Source of the DNA: Psychrobacter sp. UBA5136
Lineage (GTDB): Bacteria; Pseudomonadota; Gammaproteobacteria; Pseudomonadales; Moraxellaceae
Assembly: GCF_002414005.1 (NCBI RefSeq)
Contig: NZ_DHYG01000052.1
Location: 1 to 64,000 of the forward strand
Direction: 5' to 3'
Length of the DNA stretch: 64,000 nucleotides
The notes beneath the pieces were generated by a model, which made no database searches, was not told the DNA's origin, and saw nothing but the letters and a program-made list of their open reading frames with translations. Positions 35,743 to 45,316 of the stretch are shown piece by piece (positions within the stretch are counted from its first letter, which is position 1; each line of letters opens with the position of its first letter). A program made the translations under genes and the position numbers.

Positions 35743-36979
35743 TTTTAGTTAGGTATTTACACAAAGATTTGCTATAGTTTAGCATGTTGAGCGCCAATTA
35801 AGCAGAGGCTGCGACAATAATTCCTTGTTGTTACAGACAATATTACGCCGTTGCTACTACTGGTTAGTCAGGCGATGGCCGTTATAAAGGTTGCCAAACT
35901 TGTGCGTTTCATCTGATTTTAAGGGTGTTATATCCCTTGATATACCCTATAATGCCCCATAAATTGTAAGAACAACGCTGATAATTATCTATATATAGGA
36001 TGTATCAGTACCCAAAATTTTTAGTATAAGGTTTTTTATCAAGACAAAACACGCTGATATTAAACGACATCGCTTTGATAAACTGGCTAATAACCATTTT
36101 ATCGCGCGATAACAACATAACATTTACTCACTACCGCCTAACCACGACTTATTTTGATAATTATTTATCACGCATAACTAATTATCAGCCAGTCCTTTAG
36201 CGCACAGTTGAGCAAGTATGGGTCGCTTAGAGCCAGAATCGAGCATCATTGATTGATTATCGATAGCTGCCTGAGTATTGGTGGTCAAACAGAGCACGCG
36301 AAGTAGGATAGACAAAAGACACCGCGCCGATAAGCCGGTCATTTATTCTGTTTGCCAAGTACGCCCCGCTGATGATTAGAGCAGTGCCACCTAGCTTTGA
36401 GTCACCCCAGATATTTTTGACGTGATACCCAAAAGAACGATAAATAAAGAATGACCAATTGCTTTACCTAAAAGGATAACCGCTGCACGGCGCTGTTTTA
36501 TGCACCAGCACTTACCAATAAAACAGTCCTTTATTAACAGCGATATGATTGCTAGACCTTGATTGATTAATTGTGACAACACGATGCTTTTTTGGTAATT
36601 GTGACCTCTTAAATCTCAGCCCTTATCCATCGCCGCCCTTACAAGGTGTGCGGATTAAACTTGGATAAATGACTGTCAAGAGACCACAAACCCGCGCGTG
36701 CCTTAATCGTTAGAGCAAGCAGCTTACTCATAATATGATATAGATAGTAGCCTTACACCCTACCTTATCTATATAAACGTTACCGATATTAGCAGCATAA
36801 ATGGCTAATACATTTTAGGTCAAAAAGCAGTTACGAAAAGCTCATATGCTTGCCGTTATTTCTGCTTTACGTTCTACTGCTCACTAACATCTGCTCAGGT
36901 TGATTTACCCTTAACCGCACTTGCTTCCTTGTCCTAAAGCCTGCCCCGTCGTTGTTATGCGTACTCATAGGATTCAAAT
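35743..36979. other. 1.24-kb rluC / rne divergent region
   Basis: Long leader and promoter region of rne. RNase E genes often carry a long 5' UTR that mediates feedback by the enzyme itself; that is known for E. coli and inferred here. A TATAAT at 35948-35953 is the clearest -10-like hexamer. A fragment resembling the palindromic element core (agcagaggctgcgacaa, 35801-35817) lies near the rluC end. On the minus strand at about 36310-36580 a hydrophobic, frame-broken peptide may be the remnant of a membrane protein gene (see findings). Confidence 0.5.
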
Positions 36980-39900
36980 ATGAAACGCATTTTAATCAAC
37001 GCCACTCAAAACGAAGAAATTCGCGTTGCCCTTTGTAAAGGTAATCACCTCTACGATTTCGATTTAGAAAACCGTACCCGCGAGCAAAAAAAATCCAACA
37101 TTTATAAAGGTCACGTTACCCGTGTCGAGCCATCGCTTGAAGCGGTGTTTGTCGAATATGGCTCACAGCGCCAAGGCTTTTTACCGATTCGAGAAATTTC
37201 TGCTGAATATTTAAGCGGCAATCCACGCGATGAAAACATCAAAAAATTAATCAAAGAGGGTGACGAGCTTATCGTCCAAGTCGAAAAAGAAGAGCGCGGC
37301 AATAAAGGCGCAGCGCTTTCGACTTATGTCTCTTTGGCAGGGCGTTATTTGGTGTTGATGCCAAACAACCCTCGTGGCGGTGGCATTTCGCGTCAAATCT
37401 CGGGCAAATTACGCGAAGATATGAAGCGCATGCTCGGCAATCTTGATTTGCCAAAAGGCATGAGTGTCATCATTCGTACTGCTGGTATTGGCAAGACCCA
37501 AGAAGACTTGCAACACGATTTAAATCACTTGCTCAATATCTGGCAAGCCATCCAAGAACAAAATCAAAAATATCCGTCTCCGCGTTTGGTACACCAAGAA
37601 GCGGGCGTCGTCACCCGTGCCGTGCGTGATTATCTACGCGATGATATTAGCGAGATTTGGATCGACAACGAAAACGCTTATATCGAAGCGGCCGGTTTTA
37701 TCGATGCCGTGATGCCAAAACAAGCGGAAAAATTGCGTAAATATACCGATTATGAGCCGATGTTTTCGCGCTTTAATATCGAAAAACAAATTGAAACGGC
37801 GTATCAACGTGAAGTGCGCTTGCCGTCTGGTGGCTCAATCGTTATTGACCAGACCGAAGCCTTGGTGTCTATTGATATCAACTCAGCCAAATCGACCAAA
37901 GGTTCAGATGTTGCTGAAACTGCCTATCACACCAACCTAGAAGCCGCTGACGAGATAGCCCGCCAGTTACGCCTGCGCGATATGGGCGGCTTGATTGTCA
38001 TTGATTTCATCGATATGAATGACAACAAGCACCAAAAAGAGGTAGAAAAACGTCTGGTTGAAGCAACCAAATATGACCGCGCGCGCGTGCAGTTTGGCGA
38101 TATTTCTAAGTTTGGCTTGATGGAAATGAGCCGTCAGCGCTTGCGTCCGTCATTAGAAGAGTCAACTGGTTATATCTGCCCGCGTTGTCATGGCAATGGC
38201 ATGATTCGTGATTTGCGCTCGCTATCATTGTCAATTATGCGTCAAATTGAGCAAATCGCCCTTAAAGAACGTCAAGGTGAAGTGCAGGCTGAAGTGCCAA
38301 CTGATATTGCTGCATTTTTATTAAACGAAAAGCGCGATAGCTTGGTTTATCTTGAGCAAGACAGTGGCACTCGTATTACTATTTTGCCCCACGCCCATTT
38401 AGAATCGCCAAACTTTAAGCTACACTTTAATCGCGATGGCTTCGCCCCATCGAGCTATGAGCGTATCACCGACACCCAGCAACAAGAACATAGCGATCTT
38501 GGTTATAACGTCGATTGGCAAACCGCTGATTCAGTGCGCCCAGAGCAGCAGCCTACCCGCCAGCCACGTCAGGTAGCCGATAACAGCAATCAATCGACTA
38601 CTCATGCCAATAGCCAACAGCAACAGCAGCAAAGCTCGACCCGTCATAGCAATGACCATCGTAGCAATGCCAATACTAATGGCAGTAATGCTGCATCAGC
38701 GCGCGCATCCCAACGACAAACACAGCCGCAAAGTGCGCCGACTGTAGCAACGCAAAACAATAATGCTGCCGCGCAGCCGCAAGCAGTTGCTTGGTTGTCC
38801 AATTTATTTGCAAAAGCGCCGCAAGCATCGACGACGCCTAACGTCAGTAGCCGTGATGCCGCCGAAGCCATTGAGGCGCTAGTAAACACGGGCGCGCAAA
38901 GCCTTGGCTCGTTTGGTCAAGTCGATAACAGTGCATTAAATGCTAACAATCAAGCCTCTGCAGCGCCGCAGCCAGAGAGCAATCAGCAGTCTAACAACCA
39001 ACAGACGAATGCTAATGGCAACCGTCAACAAGCAGCCAATAGCAGCAATACCGATGATAGTAGCGATACTGAAGATAGAAGAAGACGTAAGCCGCGTAAG
39101 TCAAGACCCTCTAAAACGCGTCAAAGAAAAGAGCAACCAGAGGGAAGCAATAATAACGCCGCTAGCAATAATGTAGATAGCAGCGCAACCAACACTGATG
39201 ACAAACAAGCTGATAGCCAAGATAAACGTCAGCAGGACAATCGCCGTACTAACGAGCGTAATCGCAACAATCGCCAAGACAACGGTCGTAATAGTAATGA
39301 AAGCAGCACTAGTGAGCGCAATGACGCTGATAGTAAAGATGCGAACGTTGCAAACGAGCAGACGCATGCTAAGCGTAAATCAAACAGTCAACGCCCTTCA
39401 CGCGGTAAACTTGAGCGCGGTGAAACGTTAAGCGCTGATAATACGCAGCAAAAACAGCAGCAAAGCGAACAACCTGCCGAGCAAGATGTTAAAAACGCTG
39501 ATAATGACAATGGCAAGAACCAAACCAGTGCGCGCCGTCATCAAGATCCTAGTGAGGTTGTATTACAGGTCAATGAAGCCGCTACGGAACTAAAATCGCC
39601 AGAAGTTGTGCATTTGTCTTTAGATGACAGCAAATCTGTCCCAGCGGCAGACTCAGCTTCTGAAAAACAAGTCTCTGAAAAACAGTCTTCAGAAAAGGCT
39701 AGCAATCGAGCCGATACAGAGCGCGCGCAGCAACAAGACAGTCGTTCGGAAAATGCTGATAAGCCTAAAACTGACGAGCAATCTGCCAAAAACAGCAGCG
39801 AATCGGTTGGTAGCAGTCAAAAGCGCAGTAAGCAAGCCGATACTACTAAAGCGGCTAAAAATGACGACGCTCAAACTGAAAATGGAGTGGTAGCAGAGGC

Positions 39901-41260
39901 GAAAGTAGATGAAGCCCAGCCAAGCGCTACTGAAGATAAAGCACAAAAATCTGAGTCTAAATCTGTAGATGAGCATAATATCGATGCTACGCAACCTGCA
40001 GCGGATAAGCAAGCGACGTCTAAAAGTAGCACTGATGTCAAAAGTGCTGCTGACAAAGATGATGGTCAAGCTGATAATATAGCACCGACAGAAAAAGCGC
40101 AGAAAACGACTTCTGATGTTGCTTCTAGTACGGATGATACCGACAGTAGCAGTCAACCAGCGTTTAAGCTCGACCATGCCGCCTTGTTTGCTAAACGCTA
40201 CGTGACGGCTAAAAAGTTTGGTCAAGCCAGCAATGACCCACGCGTGGTACGTCGTCAGCAAGGTCGAGCACCGATAACTATAACATCGGTGGCGCAAACG
40301 CCTCAGGCAAATGAGCAAGAAAAGCAAATCGCTACAAACGCGCCAACCATTCGCGGTACGGTTGGTGAGTTTATTCGTGCAACGCTACCAGAGGCGCAAG
40401 CACGCTTGGCAGCAGAAGGGGTAATTAACTGCTTTAACGCTGCTATTGCTTTGCATTTAGAGCAGTCTAATGCGAAAAACGACAATCTCGATAGCAGTAG
40501 TGAGCATCAGGTTGCAACCAACGAAAGCGCTAACCGTGATTTCGACTTTAGCAACTACGGTTATGAGCCGCTAGCAGCGGATTATCTCGCACGCTTTGCG
40601 GCGATGACGCAAGCGGTCAGTCAGTTTGCCGCAGCGCAAGGTAAGACAGCCGTTGAGCCACGCCCGATTAGTAAGCGCGCCGGCAACGACCCTCGCGGTC
40701 AGCATCCTGGCTATCAAGAAACAGACGCAGCGATGGCTACCGAAGAGCAGAAGAATGACTCTAAGCAAACGGATAGCGAAGTGGATGCACATAGTGTAGA
40801 AGCGACTGCGCTGGCCGATCAAGGTCAGACAGACGATATCAGCGCTGATAGTGAAGAGCTGCTAAAAGTAGAGCAAGCGCTAGAAACAGATAACGCTGTG
40901 CGATCTGAGGTTGATGCTCCTGAGGCAGAAGATGCTAAGGTGAAAGCTTCTGAGGTTAACGTTGACGATGCCAATACCGAGCAAAGTAAGCCTGAGCAAG
41001 AATCTGAGTCAGTAGCAGAGGCCGCGACAAAGGAAGAAATACAGGCGGCGAAGTCAAAAACGACCATCGCCAGTTATAAAAACATGATCGAAAACGTGGC
41101 TGAGCAATTACTACCACAAAAAGGCATGTTTAACCTAACCACGCCAAAGGTGCCAAAGGCGCGCACGCGTAAGCCAAAGGCAGAGCATAAAAAGCCGACG
41201 CAAGCGGAAAAATCAGAATCTGATGGCTCAGGTATTGATAACTCTGATAGCGAAAGCTAA
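36980..41260 (+). CDS. rne: Ribonuclease E with very long disordered C-terminal half
   Basis: Endoribonuclease for mRNA decay and rRNA/tRNA maturation, scaffold of the degradosome. 1426 aa against 1061 in E. coli. The catalytic half is normal: S1 domain at about 36-125, catalytic Asp299 (SIDINSAK) and Asp342 (VIDFIDM), and the zinc-link Cys400 and Cys403 in CPRCHGNG. The rest (about 430-1426) is low complexity, rich in Gln, Asn, Ser, Asp and Lys. Islands stand out: WLSNLFAK near 602 (possible membrane-targeting helix), an Arg/Lys-rich block near 700 (RNA binding), SEVVLQVNEAATELKSPEVV near 858, the segment near 1060-1095 (FKLDHAALFAKRY), and a conserved-looking end (YKNMIENVAEQLLPQKGMF). Start has TAGGATT upstream. 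Confidence 0.96.
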   Translation: MKRILINATQNEEIRVALCKGNHLYDFDLENRTREQKKSNIYKGHVTRVEPSLEAVFVEYGSQRQGFLPIREISAEYLSGNPRDENIKKLIKEGDELIVQVEKEERGNKGAALSTYVSLAGRYLVLMPNNPRGGGISRQISGKLREDMKRMLGNLDLPKGMSVIIRTAGIGKTQEDLQHDLNHLLNIWQAIQEQNQKYPSPRLVHQEAGVVTRAVRDYLRDDISEIWIDNENAYIEAAGFIDAVMPKQAEKLRKYTDYEPMFSRFNIEKQIETAYQREVRLPSGGSIVIDQTEALVSIDINSAKSTKGSDVAETAYHTNLEAADEIARQLRLRDMGGLIVIDFIDMNDNKHQKEVEKRLVEATKYDRARVQFGDISKFGLMEMSRQRLRPSLEESTGYICPRCHGNGMIRDLRSLSLSIMRQIEQIALKERQGEVQAEVPTDIAAFLLNEKRDSLVYLEQDSGTRITILPHAHLESPNFKLHFNRDGFAPSSYERITDTQQQEHSDLGYNVDWQTADSVRPEQQPTRQPRQVADNSNQSTTHANSQQQQQQSSTRHSNDHRSNANTNGSNAASARASQRQTQPQSAPTVATQNNNAAAQPQAVAWLSNLFAKAPQASTTPNVSSRDAAEAIEALVNTGAQSLGSFGQVDNSALNANNQASAAPQPESNQQSNNQQTNANGNRQQAANSSNTDDSSDTEDRRRRKPRKSRPSKTRQRKEQPEGSNNNAASNNVDSSATNTDDKQADSQDKRQQDNRRTNERNRNNRQDNGRNSNESSTSERNDADSKDANVANEQTHAKRKSNSQRPSRGKLERGETLSADNTQQKQQQSEQPAEQDVKNADNDNGKNQTSARRHQDPSEVVLQVNEAATELKSPEVVHLSLDDSKSVPAADSASEKQVSEKQSSEKASNRADTERAQQQDSRSENADKPKTDEQSAKNSSESVGSSQKRSKQADTTKAAKNDDAQTENGVVAEAKVDEAQPSATEDKAQKSESKSVDEHNIDATQPAADKQATSKSSTDVKSAADKDDGQADNIAPTEKAQKTTSDVASSTDDTDSSSQPAFKLDHAALFAKRYVTAKKFGQASNDPRVVRRQQGRAPITITSVAQTPQANEQEKQIATNAPTIRGTVGEFIRATLPEAQARLAAEGVINCFNAAIALHLEQSNAKNDNLDSSSEHQVATNESANRDFDFSNYGYEPLAADYLARFAAMTQAVSQFAAAQGKTAVEPRPISKRAGNDPRGQHPGYQETDAAMATEEQKNDSKQTDSEVDAHSVEATALADQGQTDDISADSEELLKVEQALETDNAVRSEVDAPEAEDAKVKASEVNVDDANTEQSKPEQESESVAEAATKEEIQAAKSKTTIASYKNMIENVAEQLLPQKGMFNLTTPKVPKARTRKPKAEHKKPTQAEKSESDGSGIDNSDSES

Positions 41261-41293
41261 CAGCCTGTTATAAATAGTCTTCCATAAAATGTC

Positions 41294-41331
41294 AAAGCCC
41301 CAACCTTGTCAGCAGCGTTGGGGCTTTTTTT
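41294..41331 (+). terminator. Terminator after rne
   Basis: Perfect 11-bp stem aaagccccaac (41294-41304) / gttggggcttt (41317-41327), followed by T to 41331. The convergent DUF808 gene may use it too. Confidence 0.93.
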
Positions 41332-41387
41332 ACGCTTTATTTACCATGGTTTTTTAATTAATGCCGTCAAAGCAATTAACGAACAAA

Positions 41388-42311
41388 TTAATGCGCAGAA
41401 GGCTCGTCTTTATGGCGTATTTTATTAATAACAGTAAATAAAGCAACAATCGCAGCGCCAATGATAAAGCCAATAACGCCATTTAATAACGCCGTGGTAA
41501 AGCTTTCAAACACGCCAGTCAAATGCGCAATGTCTTCAACCTCATGGTGTAAAAAGTTAATACCGTGCACCAAGATACCACCACCAACTAGGAACATGGC
41601 CAAAGTCCCAGCGATCGATAAGAACTTCATCAATTTGGGCGCTGAGGTGAATAAAACCTTACCGACTTTTTGAGTAAATTCGCCGTCTTTTTGCATCATA
41701 TGCAGGCCCAAGTCATCGATTTTAACGATACCGGCGACCAAACCATAAATGCCAATCGTAATACCGACGGCTAAAATCGACAGCACCAAACTGCGCTGTA
41801 ACAAGGTCGCCGTTGCCGTCGCTCCGAGCGCAATGACGATAATTTCTGCTGATAAAATAAAATCGGTTCGCACCGCGCCTTTGATTTTTTCTTTTTCAAA
41901 AGCCACCAAATCGACCGTTTCATCGGCGTTGGCTTGCCGGCGGGCATTTTGCTCCTCATCATCTGGCAGAGCATGCGGCCAAAATCGGTGAATCACTTTT
42001 TCAGCGCCTTCATAAACCAAAAACAAGCCGCCGCACATCAGTAAAAAGGTGATTAAAGGCGGGTAAATGGCACTGATAAGAATCGCCGCTGGCACCAGAA
42101 TCAGCTTATTTAGCAAAGAGCCTTTGGCGACCGCCCAAACGACGGGCAGCTCACGATTTGCTTTGACGCCCGTGACTTGCTCAGCGTTCAAAGCCAAATC
42201 ATCACCCAACACCCCCGCGGTTTTTTTGGCGGCGATTTTAGTCATGACCGAAACGTCATCGAGTATCACACTGATATCATCAAGTAGGGTTAATAAGCTG
42301 GCGCCTGCCAT
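41388..42311 (-). CDS. DUF808 family inner-membrane protein (YedI-like)
   Basis: 307 aa with about six membrane helices. It begins with the family signature MAGASLLTLLDDISVILDDVSVMTKIAAKKTAGVLGDDLALN and contains VTGVKANRELPVVWAVAKGS, KGAVRTDFILSAEI and the GLVAGIVKIDDLGLHM segment. The function of the family is unknown; E. coli YedI is the best-known member. A strong ribosome-binding site AAAGGAGA precedes the ATG. It stands alone, convergent with rne and divergent from dsbC. Confidence 0.9.
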   Translation of the reverse strand: MAGASLLTLLDDISVILDDVSVMTKIAAKKTAGVLGDDLALNAEQVTGVKANRELPVVWAVAKGSLLNKLILVPAAILISAIYPPLITFLLMCGGLFLVYEGAEKVIHRFWPHALPDDEEQNARRQANADETVDLVAFEKEKIKGAVRTDFILSAEIIVIALGATATATLLQRSLVLSILAVGITIGIYGLVAGIVKIDDLGLHMMQKDGEFTQKVGKVLFTSAPKLMKFLSIAGTLAMFLVGGGILVHGINFLHHEVEDIAHLTGVFESFTTALLNGVIGFIIGAAIVALFTVINKIRHKDEPSAH

Positions 42312-42706
42312 ACAGTCTCCTTTGAAAATTAGAAAATGAGATAAATCGTTTTAATAAATAAGTTGCAATATGATCATAAACAATCATTATAAGCGCTAGC
42401 GTACCTAGTCATCCGCCAAGATAAAAGAGTACAAATGTATTTTATTTCTGCTTTTTTAATGGTTATCTATAAATAGTAAATTTAACAAGGCTACGCAATA
42501 GCCTTTAGTGGTTATTTAGAAAAATATGTTAATATGACAGGTGTTGCCACTTATCTTTTATTATCAATAAATTGCACCTCATCCTTGAAATATAACGCTC
42601 TGATAACAAAATCTAGCGTATATGAGATAAGCGTTCATACACTATTTATGTCCCTGTTTTTATATCTATATCTTGCTTAGGCATTACCGCCTAAAGGAAA
42701 CACCCT
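42312..42706. other. Divergent intergenic region DUF808 / dsbC
   Basis: 395 bp, AT-rich, holding the promoters of both genes. No gene, terminator or clear operator seen. Confidence 0.4.
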
Positions 42707-43567
42707 ATGTTTTTACCTTCTTTTTCTAAAGCCACGCCCACCCGCGCTACATTTTCACGCAATCCTTTATCGCGTATGATGATGGGCGCATTACTGGTTG
42801 TGGTGGCGGCGGGCTGCTCGAATAATGCGGCTGATGCGACCAGCAATACAGGTATCGTCAATAGCGCAGCGGCTAAAGTCAGCAGCGCAAAAGTATCGCC
42901 CGATAGCGATTCCGCGGTGGTTAAAGCCTTGCAAGAAAACTTAAAAGCCTCAGGTATTGAAGAGAACATCATTTCGGCCGTGCCAACAGACATGGACGAT
43001 ATTTACTGGGTGACGGCGGCGGGCTTGCCATCCTTTTTTACCGATAAATCTGGCAAACACATTATTCAAGGGCAAATCATCGCCGTTGGGGCAGAAGCGC
43101 CCGTTGATATCAGTGGCGCTTTGGTCGCCAAAACCGCACAAGACGCTCTAAAAGCGGTCGATAAAAAAGACATGGTTATTTATCCAGCAAAAGGCGCGAC
43201 CAAGTCAGTTGTCTATGCTTTTACGGATGCCGACTGTCCTTATTGCGCCAAGCTGCATGAAGAAATGAGCGACATTAATGCGCGCGGCATTGAAGTGCGC
43301 TATTTGGCATGGCCACGCAGCGAAGGCAGCATTCCAAAGATGGAAGCCATCTGGTGTAGCGAAGATCGCAAAGCTGCGATGGATCAAGCAAAAATGGGTG
43401 CCAACGTCCAAGCACCTAGCTGTAATAATCCTGTCAGAGAGCAAATCGAGCTTGGCATGACGCTCGGTGTGCGCGGCACGCCAGCCATTTTTACCGAATC
43501 TGGACAGCAAATCGGCGGTTATTTACCAGCCGCCCAATTGGCACAAGCTGCAATAGACGCCAGCTAG
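42707..43567 (+). CDS. dsbC: Thiol:disulfide isomerase DsbC, predicted lipoprotein
   Basis: Periplasmic disulfide isomerase with N-terminal dimer domain (about 65-140) and thioredoxin-like domain. Active site CPYC at Cys177-Cys180, cis-proline loop RGTPAIF, and a second Cys pair. Unlike E. coli DsbC, the signal ends in a lipobox, VVAAGC (Cys37), so the protein is probably membrane-anchored. A Ser/Ala/Asn-rich linker of about 25 residues follows the lipid site. The order dsbC-hom is conserved in Pseudomonas and Acinetobacter. The ATG is preceded by AAAGGAAA. Confidence 0.93.
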   Translation: MFLPSFSKATPTRATFSRNPLSRMMMGALLVVVAAGCSNNAADATSNTGIVNSAAAKVSSAKVSPDSDSAVVKALQENLKASGIEENIISAVPTDMDDIYWVTAAGLPSFFTDKSGKHIIQGQIIAVGAEAPVDISGALVAKTAQDALKAVDKKDMVIYPAKGATKSVVYAFTDADCPYCAKLHEEMSDINARGIEVRYLAWPRSEGSIPKMEAIWCSEDRKAAMDQAKMGANVQAPSCNNPVREQIELGMTLGVRGTPAIFTESGQQIGGYLPAAQLAQAAIDAS

Positions 43568-43789
43568 TTGTCCATCTTGGTATTGCTGACTTTAGCGACA
43601 TTGAGATTGGGTAGACGCCACAAGCGCTTGTCGGTATGATACGATGAAGCGCTAGGTAAAATTAGCCGTATATTTTTATACTCTTCTTCTTTTTATAAGC
43701 CGCTTTTTAAGCACTTTTGTATCAGTGTTTTTAAATAAGCGCTGTCATAGAAGCATTTTTATCCAACTCTATAATCTCTTGAGGATACT

Positions 43790-45175
43790 GTGAGCAAATC
43801 CATCAAACTAGCGATACTTGGTCTAGGCACCGTCGGAACGGGCGTGATCAATCTAATCAGTGATAATTTAGATGAATTAAAACGCCGTAGCGGACGCGAC
43901 ATTGTGATTACCGAAGTCGGTACCCGTCGTCAGCGCGACGATATCGACCCTAATATCATACAAAACAGTGACTTGATGGCAATCGCTGCCAGTGACAATG
44001 TCGATATTGTCATCGAAGTGATTGGTGGTACGACGCTGGCTAAAGACGTGATTATGCATGCCATCAAAAACGGCAAGCATGTGGTTACGGCCAATAAAGC
44101 ATTGCTCGCGGAACACGGTAATGAGATTTTTGCCTTTGCTGAAGCCAATAACGTACACGTTGCTTATGAAGCGGCGGTAGCAGGCGGTATCCCGATTATT
44201 AAAGTCATGCGTGAAGCGCTTGCGGCCAATAAGATTGAGTGGCTTGCTGGTATTATTAATGGTACGGGCAACTTTATCATGACCGAAATGCGTGATAAAG
44301 GCCGCCCATTTGCCGATATTTTAAGCGAGGCGCAAGCGCTTGGTTACGCCGAAGCTGATCCAACGTTTGATGTTGAAGGTATTGATGCGGCACATAAGCT
44401 TGCCCTACTTGCCTCTATCGCCTTTGGTATTCCGCTACAGTTTGATAAAGTTTACTGCGAAGGTATCACGGGCATCACTTTGCAGGACGTCAACTACGCA
44501 GAAGAGCTTGGTTACCGCATCAAACATCTAGGTTTTGCCGTGCGCCGCGAAGGTAATGGTTCTGGTGATGGCCAAGGTAATCAAGATAATAATGGCGCGG
44601 CCGGCATCGAGCTGCGCGTTCATCCAACGCTCATCCCGCAAAATGCTTTGCTTGCCAACGTTAATGGCGTAAAAAATGCCGTGCTAGTCAATTCGCATCC
44701 GCTTGGGCAAACGCTGTATTGCGGCGATGGCGCAGGCGCAGGGGCAACCGCTTCTGCGGTAATGGCCGACGTCATGGACTTGGTTCGTATTCTCAGCAAT
44801 AAAGATAGCAACGAGCAAAGTAACAGTCAGCAAAACAACCACGGTCACCATGTTCCGCATCTTGCTTTCATTCCAGAGCAATTAGCAGACACGCCGATCT
44901 TGCGCGCTGAGCAAATGATTACTGGCTATTACCTGCGTGTACACGCCTATGACAATCCTGGCGTTTTAGCCGATATCACCCGTATTTTGAGCGACGCTGG
45001 TATCAACATCGATGCGATTTTACAAAAACCTGCCCATAAACTTGGGCAAGTCCCGGTGATTATTTTGACCCTACCTGTGGTTGAAAGCCAGATGAATTTG
45101 GCTATTGAAAAAATCGAGAAGCTAGAGACGATTACTGATAAAGTAGTACGTATTCGCTTAGATGAGCTGGCGTAA
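43790..45175 (+). CDS. hom: Homoserine dehydrogenase
   Basis: Reduces aspartate semialdehyde to homoserine in the threonine/methionine branch. 461 aa. Start is a GTG with GAGGATACT upstream. N-terminal NAD(P)-binding GLGTVGTG at 11-18, the substrate region with GTGNFIMTEM and EADPTFDVEG, and a C-terminal ACT domain at about 378-455 for feedback control by threonine. Two low-complexity insertions, Gly/Asn-rich near 260-277 and Asn/Gln/Ser-rich near 338-357, enlarge it over relatives of about 435 aa. thrC, which usually follows, is not here; a thiolase gene takes its place. Confidence 0.95.
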   Translation: MSKSIKLAILGLGTVGTGVINLISDNLDELKRRSGRDIVITEVGTRRQRDDIDPNIIQNSDLMAIAASDNVDIVIEVIGGTTLAKDVIMHAIKNGKHVVTANKALLAEHGNEIFAFAEANNVHVAYEAAVAGGIPIIKVMREALAANKIEWLAGIINGTGNFIMTEMRDKGRPFADILSEAQALGYAEADPTFDVEGIDAAHKLALLASIAFGIPLQFDKVYCEGITGITLQDVNYAEELGYRIKHLGFAVRREGNGSGDGQGNQDNNGAAGIELRVHPTLIPQNALLANVNGVKNAVLVNSHPLGQTLYCGDGAGAGATASAVMADVMDLVRILSNKDSNEQSNSQQNNHGHHVPHLAFIPEQLADTPILRAEQMITGYYLRVHAYDNPGVLADITRILSDAGINIDAILQKPAHKLGQVPVIILTLPVVESQMNLAIEKIEKLETITDKVVRIRLDELA

Positions 45176-45316
45176 TCTACGTTATAGATAAGCTAAAATA
45201 CTACTCGTCAACAAGCGCATGACGTTAAGTAAAACGACGTTAAGCAAAATATAGTACTTTTAACTGATAGATTAGAAAACACTTTCGTTTTAAATACCGA
45301 AAAAGGAAAAATAACG

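Noticed and set aside
36391..36582. 63-residue minus-strand frame in the rne leader as a real gene
   Set aside because: No ribosome site and it stops in the middle of a hydrophobic segment; at best a remnant.
39689..40327. 212-residue minus-strand frame inside rne
   Set aside because: It is the antisense of the low-complexity rne tail, where biased codons leave frames open.
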